From: Liolophura sinensis | Taxonomy: Eukaryota > Mollusca > Polyplacophora > Chitonida > Chitonidae | Direction of reading: 5' to 3' | Length of the DNA: 64,000 nucleotides | Assembly (NCBI RefSeq): GCF_032854445.1 | Contig: NC_088302.1 | Span: 53,352,046 to 53,416,045, forward strand | In this document: positions 48,703 to 59,600 of the stretch, one piece after another | Numbering within the stretch: position 1 is the stretch's first letter | Layout: each line of letters starts with the position of its first letter | The notes under the pieces: generated by a model | The model's input: only the letters and a program-made list of their open reading frames with translations | The model's database searches: none | Told to the model about the DNA's origin: nothing | Position numbers and translations under genes: made by a program

Positions 48703-48802
48703 ACATGGTTACTCAGTGGTAAAATACGCAAATATATGGTGTCATCAATATGAGGATTATTGACATCATATATCTGCGCATCCTATTACTGAGTAACCAT
48801 GT
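48703..48802. repeat. 100-nt foldback hairpin (42-bp stem, 16-nt loop)
   Basis: The arm 48703-48744 and the reverse complement of 48761-48802 both start acatggttactcagt and end atgtca; they differ at 7 of 42 positions, all transitions. As RNA, three of these would be G-U pairs. It could be a small MITE or a hairpin RNA precursor. No clear terminal duplication was found. Confidence 0.85.
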
Positions 48803-49477
48803 AACGAATTTAACCAGCAAAGACCCATCAATTCAATGCAGGTGTATGTATGGGTGAACCACTTGTGATGTGACCATTGTATTCATAACCCAACAAAGGG
48901 AGATAACCTACTCAGCAGACACATTTGACGTCGTCTGTAACTTATTTAGTCTTCAGTGAAATCCCAGCATTTCCTTCTCTGATAAAAATGATATCTTCAG
49001 TAGTTAAATATCACTTTTGTTATTTACATTTTCTGCTGGAGACCTTGACCCATGGTAGACCACATCACAAGGCCGTGCGCTTCTGCGCAGTATATAATTC
49101 GCCGAAAAAAAAAAAAAAGGTAGAAATTCTTCATGTGCTTCATTTACGTAAAAACCTATATTGCATTAGCATTAAGCACCTTTGGTGAATGTATGATTAC
49201 TTACAGACAGCGTTTAAAACTGTAAAAAGGTTGTGTGCGCTGACATGGCCGAAATTGCTCCGCACAAGAACAAAATCAGAAATACGACGAAGGTGGCACA
49301 TTGCTTATTTCTTTCACGGATGCAACAGATAAACTGATACGCATTTATATACATGTAGAGAAAATGTCAGGATATAAATAACAGAATATTGCACAGTGAA
49401 GGTTGAATACCATATATATTGCTCTCGTGAAAGGTAGAAATCATAACACACGAGACACTGGTTATCATTTCCACCTG

Positions 49478-49596
49478 TATTATCTCAGTGACCTCATGGT
49501 TAAAGTGTGCACCTATATTATCTCAGTGGCCCCATGGTCAGAGTGTGCACCAATATTATCTCAGTGGCCTCATGGTTAAAGTGTGCACCAATACTA
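49478..49596. repeat. 38-bp tandem repeat, 3 copies
   Basis: The unit tattatctcagtggcctcat followed by ggttaaagtgtgcacc occurs three times. The phrase tcagtggcctcatggttaaa is similar to a tRNA-type A box, so it may derive from a SINE head. Confidence 0.85.
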
Positions 49597-49705
49597 TCTG
49601 AAATATTGGACCACAGCACTTATAAACAATCAAATCAATAAATAGAACCCAACTTAACGGCTCCCTCCACCACACTGTCCTAATTGCAAGATCCACATCA
49701 AGAAC

Positions 49706-49711
49706 TTTATT
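49706..49711 (-). terminator. candidate poly(A) signal of CCT3
   Basis: TTTATT on the plus strand (AATAAA on the minus) in aagaactttattcaacc. It is the first such hexamer seen below the CCT3 stop, implying a 3' UTR of about 830 bases. Confidence 0.35.
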
Positions 49712-50535
49712 CAACCAGGTTTTTTTACACCAGATGGAAACCCTTGATAGTGACACGAAAATGTTAAAACTTAATTTAGATCACATTTCCACTTTCTTGA
49801 ACTTTTTTTTAAGGTCAGACTTGCTCCAACAGCTTTCCAAGACAAGTCAAAAATAAATTTTTTTACTTTTCACCTGGCAAAGGCCAAGCCTGTGTCTTCT
49901 TGTCAACATCTGAGATGAGAATTGTGTGAAAAATTCAGTCAATAATAAGATGAACACAGCAGTTAAATTATACCAGGAGCACATTTTATAGAAACCTCCA
50001 ACATTTAAATGATAATACAATGAAAAAAAAAATTTATAGCACAACACCTGACTGGGACACTGAATTAAGAAAATCTATCCAAGTCATCACATGTGCCAGC
50101 TACAGGTGCATCCAATACAGCACTAACTAGACGTAGACGGGTAAGGGGAGACAATTTGTACATAAACTAAAATGGGTTTGCATGTTTTGTTGATTTTCTA
50201 TTCTGTCAAATTCCAAGTCATTCCAGAAGAGCCAAATGTTTAGCAGTACTGTTTCTTAGAAATTCTAAATTTAAGCTACTCTTAAAGCTACACAAAATTG
50301 CAAAATGGAAACAGACTAAGGAAATTTCACCGTCCAAAAATGAAAAACTGGTGCATTATCATGTGAAATTGATAATTCCACAAGTTCAGGTAGCGCAGCA
50401 GACAAACTGACAATGAAATATGGCACAAAGAAAAATGGTTTCACGTTTTCCACCACTAAGTTTTGAATTTTCCCAGCTCTGGAGTGGCAGCACATCTATG
50501 CATGTATGCCACACAGGTTTTCAAGTCCTAGCTCT

Positions 50536-50643
50536 TCAAGAATCGCCAGCACCGTCGGTAGGAGCTGGGGCGCCACTACCGTCAGCAGCCTGCTTCTTGG
50601 TGCCAGAGACAATGTCATCTATCCTCAACAGCAAAATGGCAGT
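50536..50643 (-). CDS. CCT3: CCT3 terminal exon 14
   Basis: Acceptor tatattttcag. Encodes [20 protein letters not shown] then a Gly/Ala/Pro-rich tail ending GAGDS and TGA at 50536-50538. The flexible tail is usual for CCT subunits. Confidence 0.95.
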   Translation of the reverse strand, partial: TAILLLRIDDIVSGTKKQAADGSGAPAPTDGAGDS

Positions 50644-53600
50644 CTGAAAATATATACAGATACATGATGGAATATTGCTTAACTACAATTTGGATAATTG
50701 TTTACTCAATGTTTTGTTCACACATACAACAGCAGTCAGTTTCTCTGCCGGAGGAAACAATAGTGATTGGAGTAAATCACCAGTGTTTGGTGAGTAACTG
50801 GCGAAGTTTTTCCCACAGGACATCCCCATTTTCCCCATTCATCATCAAAACAAGCTCACGGTGTATACCTTCTTGGTGGAAGGAAAACAATCGCCAACAA
50901 TCTTTATGTCAAATCACCTACATGTATTAAAGCAGCTGTGTGAGCAATGTCAACAGCATATTGCACCAGTGAAAGTTTGGGGGAGGTCCAGTATTCAGTG
51001 CCCTACGCTGGGATTGAACCAGCATCCAGTTTGCCTTAGCAATTGAAGACAAATATCTTCACCAGTCCTTCCGTGCATGCTAATGTCCTGGATATGGATA
51101 ATGTTCCCATAGCCAGGCCACCAGATGGGAATCAGGTCCTACAATGCTTGTGGCTAATGTCCTTATAACCAGGCCACCAGATGTGAATCAGGTCCTACAG
51201 TGTTTATGGCTCGTGTTCCCATAACCAGGCCACCAGATGGGAATCAGGTCCTACAGTGTTTATGGCTCGTGTTCCCATAGCCAGGCCACCAGATGGGAAT
51301 CAGGTCCTACAGTGTTTATGGCTCGTGTTCCCATAACCAGGCCACCAGATGGGAATCAGGTCCTACAGTGTTTATGGCTCGTGTTCCCATAACCAGACCA
51401 CCAGATGTGAATAAGGTCCTACAGTGTTTATGGCTCGTGTTCCCATAACCAGACCACCAGATGTGAATAAGGTCCTACAGTGTTTATGGTTCGTGTTCCC
51501 ATAACCAGGCCACCAGATGTGAATCAGTTCCTACAGTGTTTATGGCTTGTGTTCCCATAATCAGGCCACCAGATGTGAATCAGGTCCTACAGTGTTTATG
51601 GCTCGTGTTCCCATAACCAGGCCACCAGATGTGAATAAGTTCCTACAGTGTTTATGGCTCGTGTTCCCATAACCAGGCCACCAGATGTGAATAAGGTCCT
51701 ACAGTGTTTATGGCTCGTGTTCCCATAACCAGGCCACTAGATGTGAATAAGGTCCTACAGTGTTTATGGCTCGTGTTCCCATAACCAGGCCACCAGATGT
51801 GAATAAGGTCCTACAGTGTTTATGGCTCGTGTTCCCATAACCAGGCCACCAGATGTGAATAAGGTCCTACAGTGTTTATGGCTCGTGTTCCCATAACCAG
51901 GCCACCAAATGTGAATAAGGTCCTACAGTGTTTATGGCTCGTGTTCCCATAACCAGACCACCAGATGTGAATCAGGTCCTACAATGCTTGTGGCTAATGT
52001 CCTTATAACCAGGCCACCAGATGTAAATAAGGTCTTGCAGTGCATATGGCTAATGTTCCAACAACCGGGCTACCGGAACTGTCAGAAAGGCTGAACTTTT
52101 GTCAGAAGTTATTGAAGTGCAGAGTGTAAGTGACTAGTACCACAAAGCCAAGCATGGATTGTCTCTGAGCACGAAGGTTGATTCTAGTAACATGACAAAC
52201 CTCTATCGCAGTCTTGCAGGTTTGAGCTTTGACCGACAAGGGGTCCCATATTCCAAACTCCTGCATGTCCACCAGGTTCCCTGTCTCTCCATCCACCCCC
52301 CAGGTTGTGCTCTTAGCTTGAGTATGTTTAGCCTGAAACAGAACAATCACTGTCACATTACACCTCAGCCAGGTAAAGTTACATCCGCACTCACAAATGA
52401 CAAAGGCTTTAATTCATATACTTAAAGGATACATGAAAATGTCTTAAAGAAATATATGCAAACAAAAATAAATGAGAAAAACTTATTAGAGGCATATTTT
52501 ATGCATATTTTCCATCAATGGTCGGGAATATTCGGAAGAGTTTCATACATCCTTTCAGTTAAAACAGAAAAATGACTCAAAAGTCTCATCCATGATTTTA
52601 GAAGGAATACTAAACTGTGCCAAGTACCCATGTAGAAGCTGTTTTCACCTATGTAGTTTATCACTATCTATGGCAACTAATCAGAAACCTTTATCAAATT
52701 TACATTTGTCAAATATGAGTAGTCAATCACCCTTAATATAAGGGAGTACACTCAAGTTATGACAAGTCAGTTGATTTTGTGTGAGGCTGGAGCCTTACCC
52801 GGAGAGCGGTCAGCGTCCTGATCATGTTAACTCCACAGTTCTGGATTAGAGTGCGAGGAATCACCTCCAGAGCTCTGGCCACTGCACGGTAGGGCCACTG
52901 GTGCACGCCCGTGATGCTCTTAGCCTTCTCGTTCATTGCCTGAGGGAGTAAATTAAATACCATAGATCATAAAACAGGTACTAATGCTCTGTGTATATAT
53001 GCATTATCACAATCCCAGTAATTATTAATTATACCATCTGACTACAAGGGTTACTCTGATCATAAGACAACAGATTTGAGCTAGAGTAATTTCTTTGACA
53101 TGATCACCTCCCCCCCTCTCCACCTGGCACTAACAAATGGTCAAACCATTCCACCTTACACTGATCACAAGTCTACACACCTGAGCTAGAGCCATTTCTG
53201 TGGCCCCTCCACCTGGCACTAACAAAGGGTCAACCGTTCCACCTTACACTGATCACAAGTCTACACACCTGAGCTAGAGCCATTTCTGTGGCCCCTCCAC
53301 CTGGCACTAACAAATGGTCAACCATTTCACCTTATACTGATCACAAGTCTACACACCTGAGCTAGAGCCACTTCTGTGGCCCCTTCGCCTGGCACTAACA
53401 AAGGGTAAACCATTCCACCTTACACTGATCACAAGTCTACACACCTGAGCTAGAACCATTTCTCTGGCCCCTCCACCTGGCACTAACAAAGGGTCAACCA
53501 TTCCACCTTACACTGATCACAAGTGTACACACCTGAGCTAGAGCCATTACTCTGGCCCCTCCACCTGGCACTAACAAACTGATCACAAGTCTACACACCT

Positions 53601-56600
53601 GAGCTAGAGCCATTTCTCTGGCCCCTCCACCTGGCACTAACAAACTGATCACAAGTCTACACACCTGAGCTAGAGCCATTTCTGTGGCACCTGAATCTGG
53701 CACTAACAAACTGATCACAAGTCTACACACCTGAGCTAGAGCCATTTCTCTGGCCCCTCCACCTGGCACTAACAAACTGATCACAAGTCTACACACCTGA
53801 GCTAGAGCCATTTCTGTGGCCCCTCCACCTGGCACCAACAAACTGATCACAAGTCTACACACCTGAGCTAGAGCCATTTCTGTGGCCCTGCCACCTGGCA
53901 CCAACAAACTGATCACAAGTCTACACACCTGAGCCAGAGCCATTTCTGTGGCCCCTCCACCTGGCACTAACATGGGATCCACCATCACATTTCGGGCAAC
54001 ATTCATTGCATCTTGCAGGTTCCTCTCCACCTCATTCAGGATGTCTTTACTCGCCCCTCTCAGCAGGATCGTACAGGCTTTAGGGTCCTGACAGTCGACC
54101 AGGAAGGTGAAGTACCTGTAGGTACAAGGGAGATAATCATGATAAACACCAGCAAACAGCAAAGTGAACATCTGCTTAAATAATTTATACTACAAAAGCC
54201 AGTGTTTTAGAAAAGACTGCAGGTTTAACAATACTATTGCGATGAAAGTAAACCTAAAACATAGGCTTGTTTCCTAGAAGTATGCATTTAAAAGAAAACT
54301 CTGAAATCATGTTCAGCTTACTCTGTGTGTCTACTGCTACATGTTAGGTAGCAGAGAGCACAGTGTAACTTGTGAATACAAATAAACCAGTGACCTAAAG
54401 GGCTGTCATCTCATGGGCCGATGAAAGATCAAATGACACACTGACAACATGGGCACAGAGGAACAAACTTTGCTTCTTTTTTTTGTCTTTAACAAATAAT
54501 TAAAACTTGTCTGTATTACAGAGAGTAGACCACAGGACCTGCTATATAGCTGATCTTAAGAGTTTCTTTTATCTTGTCAAACAAAAAAAAAAAAATTGCC
54601 ACTCAATTCAGAAACTAAACAATCCTTAATGCTGTGTTAATGACTTACTCTTCACCAATCTTTTTAATTTCAAAAAGCCCACATCTTGTACCCACATCAT
54701 CTTCTTTCAATTCATCTGTTCTTGCACAAATTGTTGCTCCACAAGCTCTGAAATACAGAACAGTATTTAAATTTTAAAAAATCCAAAGCTGTACCCGACA
54801 AAGTTATATTTTAAATTTCTACTGAAATAGTAGAAAAATCAAGCATTTATTTTCCGAATTATTTGCTATAATTGCTGAAGAAGTACTCTACAATAAATAA
54901 GATAATGCAGGCTCTTCACTAAATTAGAGCCTCTTGTGGAGCAGTGTTAAACTCCAGTCCAATAAATCAAGATAAAGACTCCGCCACAGCAATTTCTATA
55001 ACTTACTGCATGTGGCAATCCTACTGTTATTTGTCTTGTGTAACTGTCTGACACAGCTATAGAATACACACCCAGCAATTCTATTGTTATCTGTCTTGTG
55101 TAACTGTCTGACACAGCTGTAGAAGACTCACCTAGCAATCCTGTTGTTATCTGTCTTGCATTCCCACCTGATACAACTGCAGAAGACTAACCTGGCAATG
55201 TTATTGTTATCTGTCTTGTGTAACTGTCTGACACAGCTGTAGAAGACTCATGTGGCAATTCTATTGTCATCTGTCTGATACAGCTGTAGAAGACACACCA
55301 GGCATTTCCATTGTTATCTGTCTTGCATCCCCACCTGTTACAGGTGTAGAAGACTCACCTAGCAATTCTGTTGTTATCTGTCTTGCGTAACCGTCTAATG
55401 CAGCTAATGCCTGCTTTCACAAGGAAATGCTGGGCAAGATCTGACACCCCTTTCTCTGTTATCACCAGATCAGGCTTCAGCTTGATTATGTCATTACAAA
55501 TCTGCTGAATGTAGTCTTCCTCCAGCTTCAGGATTTTACTGCACACAGAAAAGAACAGGTGTAAACTGATTATTTCTCAGGTAAGTAAGCAAAGTTCTGA
55601 GCTTATTTAATTCAGATGAAAACTAAATCCATAAGCAAAGTTAGAAAAAGCCCACTACAAAACTGTGAAATAAAACAAAAGACAACAGGCAGTAGATCTG
55701 TTCTGTCTCTAAGACACAGGTAAATTTAATCCCCCAATGCACTGCACAGATTAGTTGCAGCTGGGATTGTAAGATACTTACGCAAAATCTTCTTCCTTTG
55801 TTATCTCAATGTTGGTCTGTGAACATAAAATAGCGGTCAGCAGATCAGGAAATAATCCCAAGGAGTGAGCTGCTATCTTGATTTTACCTTGTGTTATTCA
55901 TTTGTTTTACATCTACTTTCACCAGAGTAATCCAGTTTTGGGTCAGAGAACGACACCAGTTAACTTTCCATACCATTGTCACTATCAAATGTGACACTGT
56001 TATTTTAATTCTTTTCTAGTGTTTGTTTTACTCTGTTCTTCATACTTTTACTTCTATGTTATCAGGAGTCCTCAAATTGCAGGTGGGCAGACCACACCTC
56101 TATTACCAGAGACTTTCCAACAACAATCTACAACACGAGTCCAATTTGCTTATCAAAAAGATCATTTGATCTCTTTTTGGGATTCACACTGTTTAACAAT
56201 TATTCCCCATCAAACCAATGAGCCAACTGTGCCATAAGCTACAAATAATTACTCCTGCTTTCTTTAAAAATACCTGGCTCTCCCCTTTTTTGTACTCCAA
56301 ATTGCAGTCCAGCAGAATTATTCTCGGATTTTCAATTCGCCTGAATAGGAGAAACAAAGCTTGATGACCACAAAATTATGGTATTTGATCAAAGAATGTA
56401 CATTGTTCCAATGTTTATAAAGGTTATTAAAAGTATCAAAATATTTTCCACAGAAATTCAGGACAAACTGGAAATGCATGTCCAGCATATGAATTTCAAG
56501 AAGGTGTCATTTTGCCAATGGTAATTATATTGATTTTGGGAAAAAGGTCTGTGTTGAGAATTGAATGTGGCTAAGCTCTGTGGTTACCTCCTCATCTTAG

Positions 56601-59600
56601 GATGGACTACATCCTTGTTGACCATTACCCCTCGTAACACCTTTGAATCTTCAATAGATCCTCCGGGCACCTGTCAACAGAAAACAAACAATTTATTTAT
56701 TTGACTGGTGTTTTTCAAGAATATTTCACTTATATTATATATAAGTATATATACAACATCAGCTAGCATTATGGTGGGAAGAAACCGATCAGATCCCAGG
56801 GCACATCCACAACCATCTGCGGGTTGCTCTCAGACTGCACCACTCATGACCAGAAAGGAAGCCAGCATGGGTTGGACTCACAGCACACAGATGAATACTT
56901 CAGTTAGGTGATGATGGTCCTATTAATGGGTGGATGTAAGAGGAACCTGTCCTTCTGCCAGAAGTTCTCAAGGAACTCCTTTCACAGTGCTTATATTAAA
57001 TGTTCTAAATACAGAGACTGTAATTCAGACCACTAAGTCAGCCGGGGCTGTCCCAACATATAAGTATAAGTGGTCAAAACATATGATCTCCAGACGTTAT
57101 TATTCACTTATCGGTTGCTTTCTCAGCTGCTTCGGTTTCTGGTTTCAAGTTCAGCTCATGCTGGCTTCCTCTCCAGCCGTAAGTGAGAAGGTCTTGCAGC
57201 AACCTACAGATGGTCGTGGGTTTTCCCCCAGGCTCTGCCTGGTTTCCGCCCACTATAATGCTGGCCGTCGTTGTATAAGTGAAATATTCTTGAGTACAGC
57301 ATAAAACACCAAATATATAAATAAATAAATAAGTTAGTTTCTGGTTCATGCCTTTCCATTCCCAACTGCTTATTTTCTTGCTAATAACAAGATGTTAATA
57401 ACAGTATTGGAAGATAAACAAGACTTTAAAGTTTTAAGATCATAGCTTGCAATATGAAGATCAGGATGGTCTACCCACTCTGACCTACAATCTCAACATT
57501 GTACAAAACTGCATATATATTCTTCAACTGGAATGTCTTTGCCATGGAAACCACTGGCTACATGTACTTACTTTTTCTACTTTTGCATATCTTTTAATGT
57601 CAATCTCTTTCCTGCCATTCTCCTCCAAAGCAACTGTAGCTGTGGCTTCCAGGGCAATTTCACACGCTAAATCCGACCTAAATTGAGAAAACAGAATAGA
57701 AACAAACCATAGATCAACAATCTGACCTCAACTGAGACAACACAGTATTTAGTTATTTATTTATTTAATAAATTTTGCTTAATGCCATACTCAAGACTAT
57801 AGAACCCATAAACCATCACACCCAGCGTCAGGGAATAGTTTGGTTTGATAGACTGCAACATCAGTTAAGAAGCCACTTGAAAATACCAAGTACTAATACA
57901 TTATCCACCCACAAATCGCAAAGTACCTTACATAACAAAACAGAAAAAGAAAGTTCAACACTTACCATTTTCTCATAAATTTTGTTCCTATACAACTTTT
58001 GACAATCTTCAGCATCTCATTTTTGTTCTTCACATCAACCGGTACACTGCAACACAACAGGTAACAAATGGTCTTCAAAGCTCTTTCTAAATTGCTGTTA
58101 GGACAAGCTAAGTATACAGCAGGTAACCCACCAAGAAGCATATTGGAAGAGTCCACTACTGTTGCAATCTGCATGTACCAGGTAATTTACGACAAGGATG
58201 TCCCCGAAACTAACCGACTGCTTGAAACTGACAAGCCCAGCTCAATCCCAAACATCACCCCAATCAACATGACCAATGGCCAGGCAGAAGTTTGAAAGTC
58301 ATCTTTTTATTTGTTTTCAAAATACTTAGTTCATAAAGCATAAGAGAAGGACGGATGGAGATGAAACTATACATAAAGATCACTCAGTCATGAGCAGAAA
58401 ACAATTTTACACACTGCCGATAACAAGGACATTCATTCTGCCACAAGCAAAATGCTTTTAGATTAGCTTTTATTTGACATCAAAGCAAAATTATTTATTG
58501 TGTATTGCATAACATTTCTTCCCTCCAGTGGAAGACACTGAGGAGGAAACTGGGCAGAGTACAAGGATGACCACCTTATGATACAAAATCATAACCAATT
58601 TAAGGAGAGCTACATTCCATTCACTCCTGTCATCTAGGTCTTGTCTTCAGGGAGCAAGTATCTGGACTATTTAGCTACCAAGGGTTCAATATTTCATGCA
58701 ATATACATTAACAGTAATGGACGTTTGAATTTTGATTCCAGCCAATACTGACGCTATTTTTGTCCTGAGCATGTCCACAAGGTCCTCTAGCGCCTGTCTG
58801 AAAGCACTGATGATCACGGTGGGGTGCATCTGCTGTTGGAGAAAAGGTTCTGCTACTGACAACATCTCACCTCCTGGGAAATGCAAACATCCCACAATTA
58901 ACTTCCATGTATGATGATGTAAAATATAGGCACCATCCCAATGACAAACACTGCATACCAGTTACTGCAAAGTTAAGGCTTCAGTTCACGTAAATGCATA
59001 GCCGTTTGAAAACTGACTATCTCAACAGCTCCATAGTACACACGCAAGCAAAGATGGACCTTTTATACAGAAACAGTAAATTGATGTTTGTACAAAGCAA
59101 AACTGTCTACACTTAAATTTAACACTCTGAACATTGATGTGACTGAGGATATTATGAACACTGATGTGACTGAGGATATTATGAACATTGATGTGACTGA
59201 GGATATAATGAACATTGATGTGACTGAGGATATAATGAACATTGATGTGACTGAGGATATAATGAACATTGATGTGACTGTGGATGTTATGAAAATTGAT
59301 GCGACTGAGGATATTATGAACACTGGTGTGACTGAAGATATTATGAACACTGATGTGACTTAGGATATTATGAACACTGGTGTGACTGAAGATATTATGA
59401 ACATTGATGTGACTGAGGATGTTATGAAAATTGATGTGACTGAGGATATTATGAACATTGATGTGACTGAGGATATTATGAACATTGATGTGACTGAGGA
59501 TATTATGAACACTGGTGTGACTGAGGAACCTTCTGAACACTGATGTGACTGAGGATATTATGAACACTGATGTGACTGAGGATATTATGAACATTGATGC

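Noticed and set aside
51090-52075. CRISPR-like regular repeats
   Set aside because: Units are contiguous with no unique spacers, inside an intron of an animal gene. The same holds for the 41-, 60- and 64-bp arrays.
53494-54171. 225-codon minus-strand open frame taken as one exon
   Set aside because: Only the part 53929-54115 is the CCT3 exon; the rest is in-frame read-through of the 66-bp array, and splicing at the first donor joins the family sequence exactly.
58741-58873. Apparent frameshift between CCT3 exons 3 and 4
   Set aside because: Using the donor gtattg breaks the frame, but the nearby donor gtcagt (58752 downward) restores phase and gives KIAVPVD as in the family. The gene is intact here.
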